From Lacinutrix sp. MedPE-SW (GTDB lineage: Bacteria; Bacteroidota; Bacteroidia; Flavobacteriales; Flavobacteriaceae), in NCBI RefSeq assembly GCF_001874145.1, contig NZ_MPCX01000002.1, positions 1 through 64,000 on the forward strand: a stretch of 64,000 bases of DNA. The letters run 5' to 3'. Position numbers and translations under genes: made by a program. How positions within the stretch are numbered: the stretch's first letter is position 1; each line of letters starts with the position of its first letter. The notes beneath the pieces were generated by a model. It saw only the letters and a list, made by a program, of their open reading frames with translations, was not told the DNA's origin and did no database searches. This document shows positions 27,987-37,223 of the stretch, in pieces.

Positions 27987-29417
27987 TTATTTTTTAAGTT
28001 TAATCTCTGTACGTCTGTTGTTTTTTCTACCGTTTCTTGTAGCATTAGAATCTACTGGGTAATCTTCACCAAAACCGTAAGCAGTTAATCTTGCTGCACT
28101 GATTCCGTTAGCAATTAAGTAATCTCTTACTGCATTTGCTCTTCTTTCAGATAATTTTTGGTTAGAAGATTTAGAACCTACACTATCAGTATGACCTTCA
28201 ATTGTAAAGTTAGAATCTGGGTATTCTTTTAAGATAGCAGTAATGTTACGTAAAACTTCTTTAGTTTGCTCTTTGAAAGATGATTTACCTGTATCAAATA
28301 AGATTGTTCTAGCATAGCTGTTTAATTGATCGATAACTTCTTGAGTAGGTTGAGCAACAACTTCTGGACATCCATTGTTTGCAACTGTACCAACTTCTTT
28401 TGGACATTTATCAACGTTATCTGTTACACCATCACCATCTGTATCTGGCCAAGGGCATCCATTGTTTGCAGCAGGACCAGCTTCGTTAGGACAGTTGTCT
28501 TTAGAATCTGTTACACCATCACCATCTGCATCTGGGCATCCGTTTAATGCTTTAAGACCTTTAACTTGTGGACAATCGTCTTTGCTGTCAATTACACCAT
28601 CACCGTCTGTATCAGGACAACCGTTGAATTCTGCTAAACCAGCAACGTTTGGACAATCATCTTTAGCATCTTCAATACCGTCACCATCTGTATCTGGACA
28701 ACCATTGAAAGCTTCTAAACCAGGAGTATCTGGACAAGCATCGTTTTTATCGTAGATACCATCACCATCTGTGTCTTTTCCACCAAATTTAACAGCAATA
28801 CCTGCAGAGTGTTGGAAATGTTTAGTTAAGTAATCTTCGAAAGAGTGCTTATATTTAGACTCTACAAATAAACCTACGTTTTCTGAGAACCAGTATGTTA
28901 AACCTAAAGAACCATTTAAAGTAGCAGAACCAATGTTGTTGTTTCCTCCTCTACCATTATTATTGTATAATCCTTCTTCAATCCAAGTGTAACCACCACC
29001 AACTCCAATAGCTGGCTCAAACTTTTTAGTACCTAAAAGGTTAGCTAAACTATATATTACATTAGCATCAAGTGCGTAGTAGCTTAAATCACCTACTTTT
29101 ACGCTAGGAGTTCCAGAACCAAATTCTCCCCACTTAGAAATTCTGTTTATAGAACCTCCTACTTGAACGTTAAAATTATCTCCAACGTTTTTAGTAACAG
29201 AAACTGTTGATAAAGATGGAAGAATATTCCAGTGATCTTTTACATTAAAGTATTCATCAAAGTAATCTCCTTGTGGTGCGTCTTCTCCTACTGGGTAAAC
29301 GTCAACCGCGTTTATACCAAATTTAACAGCCCATGGGTTGTCTTGGTCTTGTGCATTCGCAGTATTGAAACTTACAATAAGTACTAATGCGAATAATAAT
29401 CTGCTAAGATTTTTCAT
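27987..29417 (-). CDS. OmpA family porin with five thrombospondin type 3 repeats
   Basis: Major outer-membrane protein type. Signal peptide [18 protein letters not shown] to about residue 22, a beta-barrel domain (about 25-212), five 27-residue calcium-binding repeats of the form DTDGDG...D.CP...NGCP, then a C-terminal OmpA domain ([42 protein letters not shown]). The real start is ATG 29417, not the TTG two codons upstream. The upstream region has the best promoter in the window (29454-29483), in keeping with a highly expressed porin, and a strong terminator follows. It is a self-contained unit inserted between the AddA/kbl and AddB/hydrolase genes. Confidence 0.95.
   Translation of the reverse strand: MKNLSRLLFALVLIVSFNTANAQDQDNPWAVKFGINAVDVYPVGEDAPQGDYFDEYFNVKDHWNILPSLSTVSVTKNVGDNFNVQVGGSINRISKWGEFGSGTPSVKVGDLSYYALDANVIYSLANLLGTKKFEPAIGVGGGYTWIEEGLYNNNGRGGNNNIGSATLNGSLGLTYWFSENVGLFVESKYKHSFEDYLTKHFQHSAGIAVKFGGKDTDGDGIYDKNDACPDTPGLEAFNGCPDTDGDGIEDAKDDCPNVAGLAEFNGCPDTDGDGVIDSKDDCPQVKGLKALNGCPDADGDGVTDSKDNCPNEAGPAANNGCPWPDTDGDGVTDNVDKCPKEVGTVANNGCPEVVAQPTQEVIDQLNSYARTILFDTGKSSFKEQTKEVLRNITAILKEYPDSNFTIEGHTDSVGSKSSNQKLSERRANAVRDYLIANGISAARLTAYGFGEDYPVDSNATRNGRKNNRRTEIKLKK
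28365..28775 (-). repeat. Five tandem thrombospondin type 3 repeats (coding)
   Basis: Five in-frame units of 27 codons with one two-residue insertion (Trp-Pro) after the fourth. Each carries an Asp-rich loop DxDGDGxxD and two cysteines. The units diverge at DNA level, so this is an old protein repeat, not a recent duplication. Confidence 0.9.
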
Positions 29418-29453
29418 ATTCAAAAATTTTAATTTTTAAGTGTTAATTAGAAG

Positions 29454-29483
29454 CAAAAATAAGTTGTTAAATAATATTAACAA
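29454..29483 (-). promoter_or_regulatory. Promoter of the OmpA porin gene
   Basis: On the minus strand: TTG at 29483-29481 (within CTTTG), a 19-nt spacer, then TATTTTTG at 29461-29454. This is the full Bacteroidetes primary-sigma consensus TTG-N19-TAnnTTTG. The inferred transcript would have a leader of about 30 nt to the ATG at 29417. Confidence 0.75.
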
Positions 29484-29538
29484 AGACAAATATATAAAAA
29501 TATTGGTTATTGCTACTAAATGATAAAATTTAAAGTGC

Positions 29539-30735
29539 TTATTTAATGATTTCTAACGTTTTTCCAACTTTTATAAAACCTTTAATAGCTTTGTCTAAGT
29601 GTTCCTTTTTATGAGCTGCTGAAAGCTGGACTCTAATTCTTGCTTTTTCTTTTGGTACCACAGGAAAAAAGAATCCTATTACATAAATTCCTTCTTCTAA
29701 TAACATGTTTGCCATGGTTTGAGACAATTTTGCATCGTATAACATTACAGGAACTATTGCAGAGTCTCCGTCTATAATATCGAATCCTGCTGCTTTCATT
29801 TCTTTTTTAAAGTAATTGGTATTGCTTTCTAACTTATCTCTTAATGATGTATCGTTTTTAAGCATATCAAAAACTTTTATTGATGCTCCTACAATTGCAG
29901 GTGCAAGTGAATTTGAAAATAAATAGGGTCTAGAGCGTTGACGTAAAAGATCAATTACTTCTTTTTTTGCTGTTGTATAACCTCCCATAGCGCCACCCAT
30001 GGCTTTACCCAATGTTCCTGTTATAATATCTATTCTTCCTAAAACACCTTTTTCTTCTAAGGTACCAATTCCTGTTTCACCAATAAAACCTGTGGCATGA
30101 CACTCATCTATCATTACCAACGCATCATATTTATCTGCTAAGTCACAAATTTCGTCTAAAGGAGCAACTAAGCCATCCATAGAGAACACACCATCTGTTA
30201 CTATAATTTTATGTCTTGCTCCGTTTTCGTTTGCTGCTATAAGTTGTTTTTCTAAGTCTGCCATATCGTTATTTTGATAACGATAGCGAGCAGCCTTACA
30301 TAGTCTTACTCCATCTATTATTGAGGCGTGGTTTAAAGAATCTGAAATTATAGCGTCTTCTTTCCCTAATAAAGGCTCAAAAACACCTCCATTAGCATCA
30401 AATGCTGCAGCATATAGTATTGTGTCTTCTGTACCATAAAAATCTGCTATTTTTTGTTCAAGTTCTTTATGTATATCTTGTGTACCACATATAAAACGCA
30501 CAGAACTCATACCAAACCCATGAGTATCCATGGCATCTTTTGCTGCTTGAATTACCTCTGGGTGAGATGATAAACCTAAATAATTATTTGCACAAAAATT
30601 TAATACTTTTTCACCAGTACTTAAAGTAATTTCTGCGCCTTGAGGTGATGTAATTATGCGTTCTTCTTTATAAAGACCATTAGCTTTTATTTCGTTTATT
30701 TCGTTTTGTAAGTGTTGTTGAATTTTACCGTACAT
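29539..30735 (-). CDS. kbl: Glycine C-acetyltransferase (2-amino-3-ketobutyrate CoA ligase)
   Basis: PLP enzyme of the alpha-oxoamine synthase family, splitting 2-amino-3-ketobutyrate with CoA to glycine and acetyl-CoA in threonine breakdown. The 398 residues contain [14 protein letters not shown], the PLP contact [18 protein letters not shown] and the Schiff-base lysine in GTLGKAMGG. The start [13 protein letters not shown] is typical of Kbl rather than of the serine palmitoyl- or 8-amino-7-oxononanoate synthases. No threonine dehydrogenase gene is adjacent. It lies 32 bp downstream of the AddA-like gene and probably shares its transcript. Confidence 0.93.
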   Translation of the reverse strand: MYGKIQQHLQNEINEIKANGLYKEERIITSPQGAEITLSTGEKVLNFCANNYLGLSSHPEVIQAAKDAMDTHGFGMSSVRFICGTQDIHKELEQKIADFYGTEDTILYAAAFDANGGVFEPLLGKEDAIISDSLNHASIIDGVRLCKAARYRYQNNDMADLEKQLIAANENGARHKIIVTDGVFSMDGLVAPLDEICDLADKYDALVMIDECHATGFIGETGIGTLEEKGVLGRIDIITGTLGKAMGGAMGGYTTAKKEVIDLLRQRSRPYLFSNSLAPAIVGASIKVFDMLKNDTSLRDKLESNTNYFKKEMKAAGFDIIDGDSAIVPVMLYDAKLSQTMANMLLEEGIYVIGFFFPVVPKEKARIRVQLSAAHKKEHLDKAIKGFIKVGKTLEIIK

Positions 30736-30767
30736 GCTTTATATTTTTTATGCAAATTTAGAAACAA

Positions 30768-33700
30768 TTAATTATAACTTTTAATTGTAATATCTTTATT
30801 AATATATAATAATATTTTTTTTGTGACTTTGTAATTCATCTCTTCTAAAACATCTTGATAATCCTGAAGTTGATGTTGGTATTTGGGATTGTGCAATCCT
30901 GTTTTATAGTCTATAATTACAACTTCATTGTTTTTGCTAATTACTAAGCGATCTGGCCTATATAGTTTTCCTGTTTTAGAAATTATGTCTCGCTCATTAT
31001 AAATTATATTATTTTCTGAATAATATTTAGCAAGTTCCTGATGTGTTACTATTTGAAGTATAATAGACTCTAAACCTTTAGCTTGTTCTTCATTTATATT
31101 ACCATTTAAAACAAAATTTTTAACTGCTGGCGAAACATCATTTTTTGTTTTAATGTCTTGCATTATGTCGTGAACCAAATTTCCTTTTTCTATAGCATCT
31201 TCTTGTTTAGTATCCCATAAATAACCAGAATTAGTTATTACCTTAATATTATGATCTTTTTTTTCTGTTGATATAAATTTCTTTTGGTCTATGATTTTTA
31301 AATCTTTAGCTTTTATTTTGCTTAATGGTTTTATTTGGTTTCCAAAACTATAGAGTGTTTGCAAATTGTCCCATTTTCCAATAGTCATTAAATAATCTAT
31401 TAATAATCCAGAATAAGATTTTAAATTTACACTTCCTTTTTTATTAATATCTCTTTTTCCTATTACATATAATTGTTCTACAGGTCTTGTTAAAGCAACA
31501 TATAATAGGTTTAAACTATCAAGTTCTAATTCTGCTTGGTGTTTTAAATGTATTTGATTTCCTTGTTCTCCATATGTTTCGAAAGCTTTGCTATAATTTA
31601 GCAATGCGTAATTAAACCCGTTATATAGGTCTGGATTTAAATTAAACCATTCTTTAGGTTCTAAGTCTTCGTATATATTTATTTCTGCATAAGGAAAAAT
31701 TACCACTGGAAATTCTAATCCTTTTGATGTATGGATAGTCATTATTTGAATAGCATCTTGATCCTGCGGTGAAACAATACTAAGCTTTTCTTTTTTTGAA
31801 TTAAAATATTCTAAAAATGCAGATAAGTCTGAAATGTTTTTTTGTGAATATTCTAAAACAACATCAAGATAGTATTGAATATATGCGTTTGATATATTTA
31901 CCAAGTTAAATTGCCTCACTATTGTTTCGGCCAAGTCAAACAAGCCTAACTGTATTAAATTATTTGGATTTACATAAATATTAAATTGCTCAAAACTTTT
32001 AAAATAAGCTTCTAGCGGCAAATTCATATGTGATATAAAATATGTATGCTTATCTGTTATGGTATATTTTTCTGCTATAAAGTTTAAAATATTTACTTTA
32101 CATTCTATATTATTTGGGTTAATTAAAAGTGTGAGTATGTTATTTATAAAACGTACTTCGGGAGCACTATTAATTAACATTGTTTGACTAGATGTAATTT
32201 TTATGCCTTTGCCATTTAAATACTCTGCGATAGCAACACCATGCTTCTTTTTTCTTACTAATATTGAAATATCTTTTAAGCTATAACCTTGCTCTTGACA
32301 TTTAATTATAGTGTTTAAAACATGCTCTGTATAAATTTCATCTTTATTTCTATCTTCCGTCTCAAAATCTATAAAGTTTAAACTTACATAACCAGTTGTA
32401 TTGTTTGAAGGCTTTTGGTGAGATTGTTGGTATAGGCTACTATAATCTTCATTTGTAAACGCCATAGAGGCAACATGTTTAAAAAATGAATTATTAAAGT
32501 TTACAATAGTTTCTAAACTTCTAAAATTAGACTCTAGGTTTTTTACGTCTTGTTCTACAAAAAATGGTGAAGTTTGTTTATTAAAAAGCGACATAAATTG
32601 TTCTGCTTTTCCGCCTCGCCAACGGTATATTGCTTGTTTGGCATCACCAACAATCATTGCAGAACCTTTTTCAGATCTCATATTTTCTCCAGATAATGTA
32701 TTATCTATTAATGGTATTAAATTTTCCCATTGCATTTGCGATGTATCCTGAAACTCATCTATAAAATAATACTTAAATTTTTCTCCCATTCGCTCATAGA
32801 TAAAAGGTGTTGGCTGTCCTTTTATTTCTTTACTAATTATAGCGTTAAATTCACTTATTAGCATTTTGCTTTCTTCTGCCTTAATTGCTAAAAGTTCTTT
32901 GTTTATTGCAGATAAAACAGATAATGGCGTGAGATTTTTATAAAAAGCTTTTAAAAATTTAAGATGTAAAATATCCCTTTTAGTTTTTTCAAAAGCTATT
33001 GCTATTTTTGGTTTTAAATTCTCTATTGTTGTTTTTTTTAAATCATCAACTCTTTTTGGGTATAATGTTTTTTCAGCTATATCAATTTGCCATTTAGATT
33101 CAAAACTTACATTAAAAATACCTTTAGCAATTTTATTAAAATGATTTGGTAAAAATTTACCCGTAAAATCATCAAAATCTAGGTTATTAGATTCTAATAA
33201 CTCAAGTAATTTTGAAGCTTCGTCAATGATGTTTTCTTCTGTTTTTTTTATTTGAGAATTCAGACTAACCTTTAAATTTTTAAAATCGTCTAAACTCTTA
33301 TTTTCTAAACTCTTTACAAATTCTAAATCACTTTCTTTAATAAGAAGTTTCGCAATTTTGTTAAAATCTAATGCAACATCCCAGCTTTTATCATCATCTG
33401 CCTTTTCAATCGCAAAATCAACCAGTACTTTAGTAAGCTCTTTATTAGCTCCTGCTTTAGCAATTAAACGGTCTACAGCTTCACTTAAAATAGAATCTGT
33501 ATCTAATTCTACTTCAAAATTTAGAGGTAATTTTAAATCATGAGCAAAGGTTCTAATTAACCTGTGATTAAAACCATCTATAGTAGAAATATCGAACGCA
33601 GCATAATTATGCATTATGGTATGTAAAATTATCTCTGCCCTTTTTTGTAGCGCCTTGTGCTCCATTTCTAATTCTTGTGCAATATCTAAAAACATTGCGT

Positions 33701-33926
33701 GCGGCTCATTTAAATTATGTGCAGAAGAAAAAACATTTAGCATCTCTAAAATTCTTGCTTTCATTTCGCCAACAGCCTTATTGGTAAAAGTAATTGCTAA
33801 AATATTTTTAAACTGATAATTGCTTGAGGTTGAAAACAATATTTTTAAATACTCTTTAACTAATGTATAGGTTTTACCACTACCTGCAGATGCATTATAA
33901 ACTTGAAAAGAAGAGTTATTAGACAT
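30768..33926 (-). CDS. AddA-like UvrD/RecB-type helicase-nuclease
   Basis: 1052-residue superfamily 1 helicase. Walker A ASAGSGKTYTLVKEYL (about 12-27), motif Ia FTNKAVGEMKARIL, motif II FIDEFQDTSQMQW, motif III GDAKQAIYRWRGG, motif IV NFRSLETIVNFNN, motif V TIHTSKGLEFPVVI, and motif VI LLYVALTRP. The C-terminal nuclease module has the conserved D-YKTG core (VIIDYKTGLHNPKY). It is the active motor expected to pair with the AddB-like protein at 25163. Together they would process double-strand breaks for RecA. ATG 33926 precedes the conserved NASAGSGKT within 20 residues. Followed by kbl. Confidence 0.9.
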   Translation of the reverse strand: MSNNSSFQVYNASAGSGKTYTLVKEYLKILFSTSSNYQFKNILAITFTNKAVGEMKARILEMLNVFSSAHNLNEPHAMFLDIAQELEMEHKALQKRAEIILHTIMHNYAAFDISTIDGFNHRLIRTFAHDLKLPLNFEVELDTDSILSEAVDRLIAKAGANKELTKVLVDFAIEKADDDKSWDVALDFNKIAKLLIKESDLEFVKSLENKSLDDFKNLKVSLNSQIKKTEENIIDEASKLLELLESNNLDFDDFTGKFLPNHFNKIAKGIFNVSFESKWQIDIAEKTLYPKRVDDLKKTTIENLKPKIAIAFEKTKRDILHLKFLKAFYKNLTPLSVLSAINKELLAIKAEESKMLISEFNAIISKEIKGQPTPFIYERMGEKFKYYFIDEFQDTSQMQWENLIPLIDNTLSGENMRSEKGSAMIVGDAKQAIYRWRGGKAEQFMSLFNKQTSPFFVEQDVKNLESNFRSLETIVNFNNSFFKHVASMAFTNEDYSSLYQQSHQKPSNNTTGYVSLNFIDFETEDRNKDEIYTEHVLNTIIKCQEQGYSLKDISILVRKKKHGVAIAEYLNGKGIKITSSQTMLINSAPEVRFINNILTLLINPNNIECKVNILNFIAEKYTITDKHTYFISHMNLPLEAYFKSFEQFNIYVNPNNLIQLGLFDLAETIVRQFNLVNISNAYIQYYLDVVLEYSQKNISDLSAFLEYFNSKKEKLSIVSPQDQDAIQIMTIHTSKGLEFPVVIFPYAEINIYEDLEPKEWFNLNPDLYNGFNYALLNYSKAFETYGEQGNQIHLKHQAELELDSLNLLYVALTRPVEQLYVIGKRDINKKGSVNLKSYSGLLIDYLMTIGKWDNLQTLYSFGNQIKPLSKIKAKDLKIIDQKKFISTEKKDHNIKVITNSGYLWDTKQEDAIEKGNLVHDIMQDIKTKNDVSPAVKNFVLNGNINEEQAKGLESIILQIVTHQELAKYYSENNIIYNERDIISKTGKLYRPDRLVISKNNEVVIIDYKTGLHNPKYQHQLQDYQDVLEEMNYKVTKKILLYINKDITIKSYN

Positions 33927-34020
33927 TAATTAAATTTTAGTACAAGATAAAAACAAATATTTTGAAGAAGAGCCTATTTTTAAATTTTTAAAACGAAAAT
34001 AAAAGCATTTCAATATCACG

Positions 34021-34089
34021 ATGTTAAAGTATTATTAAAAGCAAAAACTTAGCATGTTTTTAATTTTTAATTGAAATGTTAAAGTATTA
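34021..34089 (+). promoter_or_regulatory. Repeated 14-bp motif upstream of sodA (possible operator)
   Basis: ATGTTAAAGTATTA occurs twice in direct orientation, at 34021-34034 and 34076-34089, 55 bp apart, in the divergent region between the AddA-like gene and sodA. The second copy ends 42 bp before the sodA ATG. No other use of this sequence was noticed. A regulator-binding role is inferred. Confidence 0.35.
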
Positions 34090-34131
34090 AATTTACGTTC
34101 ACAGAATTATTAACCAAAAAACATAAAAATT

Positions 34132-34740
34132 ATGGCTTTTGAATTACCGAAATTAAAATATGCATACGACGCATTAGAACCAAATATCGATGCGCGTACA
34201 ATGGAAATACATCACTCAAAACACCACAATGGCTATACAACCAAATTAAACAATGCTATTGAAGGTACAGATTTAGAAGGAAAAACTATAGAAAATATTC
34301 TTTTAAATCTTGATATGGAAAACAAAGCTGTTAGAAATAACGGTGGTGGTTTTTATAATCACTCTTTATTTTGGGATGTAATGAATCCTGAAGATAAAGG
34401 ACGTTTATCTGGAGAATTAAAGGATGCTATAGAAGCAGAATTTGGCTCTTTTGAAGCTTTTAAAGATGCTTTTAGCAAAGCAGCTGCAACACAGTTTGGT
34501 TCTGGTTGGGCATGGCTATGCGTACACAAAGGAGGAAAAGTAGAAGTTTGCTCGACACCAAACCAAGACAACCCATTAATGCCAGGTGTAACTTGTGGAG
34601 GAACACCAATTTTAGGATTAGATGTATGGGAACACGCTTATTACTTAAACTACCAAAACAGAAGACCAGATTACATTGAAGCTTTCTTTAAAGTAATTAA
34701 CTGGAACGAAGTTGAAAGACGTTATGCAGAAGCAAAGTAA
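34132..34740 (+). CDS. sodA: Superoxide dismutase, Mn/Fe family (Mn-type by sequence)
   Basis: Dismutates superoxide in the cytosol. The 202-residue protein has the four metal ligands: His27 in EIHHSKHH, His in FYNHSLFW, and Asp/His in LDVWEHAYY. Metal preference follows the glutamine position. Here the Gly-Gly-Gly of [10 protein letters not shown] and the Gln in TPNQDNPLM indicate a Mn-type active site; Fe enzymes carry the Gln in the earlier helix. Many Bacteroidetes enzymes of this group are cambialistic, so iron use is not excluded. No signal peptide. Has its own terminator (34756-34793). Confidence 0.95.
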   Translation: MAFELPKLKYAYDALEPNIDARTMEIHHSKHHNGYTTKLNNAIEGTDLEGKTIENILLNLDMENKAVRNNGGGFYNHSLFWDVMNPEDKGRLSGELKDAIEAEFGSFEAFKDAFSKAAATQFGSGWAWLCVHKGGKVEVCSTPNQDNPLMPGVTCGGTPILGLDVWEHAYYLNYQNRRPDYIEAFFKVINWNEVERRYAEAK

Positions 34741-34755
34741 TATACTTTAACTTAT

Positions 34756-34793
34756 AAAAAAAGCAGTTTCTAAATTTAGAAACTGCTTTTTTT
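34756..34793 (+). terminator. Intrinsic terminator of sodA
   Basis: Stem AGCAGTTTCT / AGAAACTGCT (34762-34771 with 34778-34787), loop AAATTT, A run before and T run after. It lies 21 bp after the sodA stop. Confidence 0.92.
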
Positions 34794-34820
34794 ATACTTG
34801 TTATTTAAAATTTTGACAAT

Positions 34821-34892
34821 AAAAAAGCCGGACGAGAGTCCAGCTTTTTTGCCCCAAATCTACCATGAACTTAACCTACTTATGTTATGGTA
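34821..34892 (-). ncRNA. Candidate small RNA, copy 1 (hairpin - linker - terminator)
   Basis: Read on the minus strand: a hairpin TACCATAAC...GTTcATGGTA (34892-34884 with 34870-34861, one bulged C), loop with GTAGGTTAA, then the linker GATTTGGGGC. An intrinsic terminator AGCTGGAC-TCTC-GTCCGGCT with a six-T tail ends at 34821. A -7-type box TATATTTG lies at 34904-34897, about five bases before the first hairpin; no -33 TTG is found. It is nearly identical to copy 2 at 35048. The terminator stem has one G-U pair on the minus-strand RNA, which would be a C-A mismatch on the plus strand. Neither gene direction nearby needs a terminator here, since sodA already has one. Confidence 0.55.
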
Positions 34893-35047
34893 AGCTCAAA
34901 TATAACGAGAACAAATTTGATTTATTGTTTTTTTTAGATAAAGAGTAAAAAAATCTGATTAAGTGAATTTTATCGATACAACCGAATGCGTTAACACTCA
35001 ATAGGTTGAAATGCGTATTTTAAATGAGTATGTTATGCGTTTTAAAT
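34893..35047. other. Spacer between the two small-RNA candidates
   Basis: No ORF. A+T rich, with ATGCGT three times (34986-34991, 35011-35016, 35035-35040) and the box for copy 1. It shows no extended similarity to the flank of copy 2 apart from ACAAATTT, present near both copies on the upstream (right) side. Confidence 0.4.
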
Positions 35048-35118
35048 AAAAAAGCTGGACGAGAGTCCAGCTTTTTTGCCCCAAATCTACCATGAACTTA
35101 ACCTACTATGTTATGGTA
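35048..35118 (-). ncRNA. Candidate small RNA, copy 2 (hairpin - linker - terminator)
   Basis: Differs from copy 1 by one substitution in the terminator stem and one T fewer in the first-hairpin loop. The terminator stem is perfect here: AGCTGGAC / GTCCAGCT with a TCTC loop on the minus strand and six T at the end (35048). The first hairpin is TACCATAAC / GTTcATGGTA (35118-35110 with 35097-35088). A -7-type box TAAATTTG is at 35141-35134. It lies 84 bp beyond the purF stop, so it could also serve as the purF terminator and be released from the purF 3' UTR. Confidence 0.55.
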
Positions 35119-35201
35119 TATTTAAATTTATAACAAATTTAGATTCCTTGGAAATGTTTTAGATTAAAGTCGTTATTTATGGTTTAACTGATAAACATTG
35201 G

Positions 35202-37100
35202 TTAATAAGCACGCTCTTTATTTCCTTCAAAAAAGTTAATAAATGCTCGGTTTACAACTCTATTTCCTCCAACGGTTGGATAATTTCCTGTAAAGTACCA
35301 ATCGCCTAAATTTTTAGGACAAGCTTTATGTAAATTTTCCACTGGTTGGAATATTATTTCTACTTCTGCATTTACAGTTTCATCACTTAACAATTGTGAG
35401 ATTTTAGCCGAAATTTCTTCGGTTGTAAATTGATCGTAAATTTCATTTACAAAGTTCTTTACATCTTTATCTTCTAAATGTTCTTGAGCTTTACATTTAT
35501 GGTATACAGTTTCTACTAAATCATATTTTCCAGCTTCTTTTAACAATTCTAAAGCAGCATTAAAAGCTACTAATGTTTCTAAATTTGCCATATCAATACC
35601 ATAGCAATCAGGAAAACGAATTTGTGGAGCAGATGATACAACCACTATTTTTTTAGGATGTAGCCTATCCATCATTTTAATAATACTCTTTTTTAGTGTT
35701 GTACCACGAACAATACTATCGTCAATAATTACTAAATTATCTGTAGGTTTAATTACACCGTATGTAACATCATATACGTGAGCAACCAAATCATCTCGGC
35801 TACTATCTTCAGTAATAAACGTTCTTAATTTTACGTCTTTAATTGCTATTTTTTCTATTCGAGGTCTTTCTTCTAAAATATCTATAACCTGTTGTTTGCT
35901 TAATTTACCGTCACCATCTAATATAGCTTGAGTTTTACGCTCATTTAAATGCTCTTCTACAGTTTCTATCATACCATAAAAAGAGGTTTCTGCTGTATTT
36001 GGAATGTAAGAAAAAACAGAGTTTGCCGTATCGTTATTAATAGCTTTTAAAACTTTTGGCATTAAAAGTCTACCTAACATTTTACGTTCTTGATAAATTT
36101 CAGCATCACTACCTCTAGAAAAATAAATACGTTCAAACGAGCATGCTTTGCGTTCTAAAGGTTCTAGAATTTCTTCAATAGATACTTCTCCAGATTTTTT
36201 AGTAATAATAGCGTGACCTGGATCTAACTCTTTAACATCGTTAAAATCTACATTAAAAACAGTTTGTATTACTGGTCTTTCTGATGCTACAACAACGACT
36301 TCATCATCTTTATAATAATATGCTGGACGAATTCCTGCCGGATCTCTTAATACAAAAGAATCTCCGTGACCAAGCAATCCTGCCATTGCATAACCACCAT
36401 CCCAGTTTTTAGCAGCTCTACGTAATATTTTTGCTACGTTTAAACGCTCTGCTATTAATGGTGAGCATTCATTTTTTTTGTATCCTTCTTTTTTTAATTT
36501 TTTATAAATTTTACTAACAGCATCATCAAGAAAATGTCCAATTTTCTCCATTATAGTAATAGTATCTGTGTACTCTTTTGGGTGCTGACCAAGCTCTACT
36601 AGATTAGCAAATAATTCTTTAACATTGGTCATGTTAAAATTACCTGCTAAAATTAGGTTTCTATGTTGCCAATTATTTTGGCGTAAAAAAGGATGTACAC
36701 TTTCTACACTGTTTTTACCAAACGTGCCATAACGCACATGACCTAAAAGTACTTCTCCTATATATGGTATTTTACTTTTTTGCAGTGCTACACTTTCATT
36801 ATACTCTGGATGTGCAACAAGTTCATTATTTATACGCTCATTAATTTGGGCAAATATATCTTGAATAGGTTGCTGCTGTATAGATCTAACGCGACTTATA
36901 TAACGTTCTCCTGGTTTAGTATCTAGTTTTATACTAGCAAAGCCTGCACCATCCTGACCTCGATTATGCTGCTTTTCCATCATTAAATACATTTTATTTA
37001 CTCCGTAAAATGCACTTCCATATTTTTCTTTATAGAATTCTAATGGTTTTAAAAGTCTAATATGTGCAATACCGCACTCGTGTTTTAAAGCATCACTCAT
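35202..37100 (-). CDS. purF: Amidophosphoribosyltransferase-type enzyme (long Bacteroidetes form)
   Basis: First committed step of purine synthesis: PRPP plus glutamine to phosphoribosylamine. At 632 residues it is well longer than the roughly 500-residue E. coli PurF. The Ntn nucleophile is Cys9 in KHECGIAHI, implying removal of an eight-residue propeptide. The glutaminase core contains QHNRGQDGAGFAS and GHVRYGTFG; the PRPP loop is VIIDDSIVRGTTLKKSI. Extra length is in a 100-residue C-terminal extension after the transferase domain (HKCKAQEHLEDKD to NKERAY). That extension has no known role. It lacks an obvious promoter box, and copy 2 of the small-RNA element follows its stop. Confidence 0.9.
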   Translation of the reverse strand: MSDALKHECGIAHIRLLKPLEFYKEKYGSAFYGVNKMYLMMEKQHNRGQDGAGFASIKLDTKPGERYISRVRSIQQQPIQDIFAQINERINNELVAHPEYNESVALQKSKIPYIGEVLLGHVRYGTFGKNSVESVHPFLRQNNWQHRNLILAGNFNMTNVKELFANLVELGQHPKEYTDTITIMEKIGHFLDDAVSKIYKKLKKEGYKKNECSPLIAERLNVAKILRRAAKNWDGGYAMAGLLGHGDSFVLRDPAGIRPAYYYKDDEVVVVASERPVIQTVFNVDFNDVKELDPGHAIITKKSGEVSIEEILEPLERKACSFERIYFSRGSDAEIYQERKMLGRLLMPKVLKAINNDTANSVFSYIPNTAETSFYGMIETVEEHLNERKTQAILDGDGKLSKQQVIDILEERPRIEKIAIKDVKLRTFITEDSSRDDLVAHVYDVTYGVIKPTDNLVIIDDSIVRGTTLKKSIIKMMDRLHPKKIVVVSSAPQIRFPDCYGIDMANLETLVAFNAALELLKEAGKYDLVETVYHKCKAQEHLEDKDVKNFVNEIYDQFTTEEISAKISQLLSDETVNAEVEIIFQPVENLHKACPKNLGDWYFTGNYPTVGGNRVVNRAFINFFEGNKERAY

Positions 37101-37192
37101 TGTTGTTGTGTTGTGAGTTGTTGTTAATTATAGCTATAAAATTTAGTCGCTAAATTTATTTATTAATTACTAAATTATAATTCTGGTGAAAT

Positions 37193-37219
37193 AAAAAACG
37201 CGCTCAATATCGAGCGCGT
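37193..37219 (-). terminator. Intrinsic terminator of the PfkB kinase gene
   Basis: Stem ACGCGCTC / GAGCGCGT (37198-37205 with 37212-37219), 6-nt loop, and a six-T tail leftward, 5 bp after the stop at 37224. It separates the kinase from purF. Confidence 0.92.
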
Positions 37220-37223
37220 AAAT

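Noticed and set aside
28375-28755. 126-residue plus-strand ORF over the OmpA gene
   Set aside because: It is the antisense of the thrombospondin repeat codons; its repeats are mirror images of the DxDGDG units.
28365-28775. Short-period DNA repeats resembling a CRISPR array
   Set aside because: The periodicity is 27 codons of a coding sequence with divergent units and no unique spacers.
34821-34850. First hairpin of the duplicated element as the sodA terminator
   Set aside because: sodA already has a strong terminator at 34756-34793, and the base change in the stem favours minus-strand reading.
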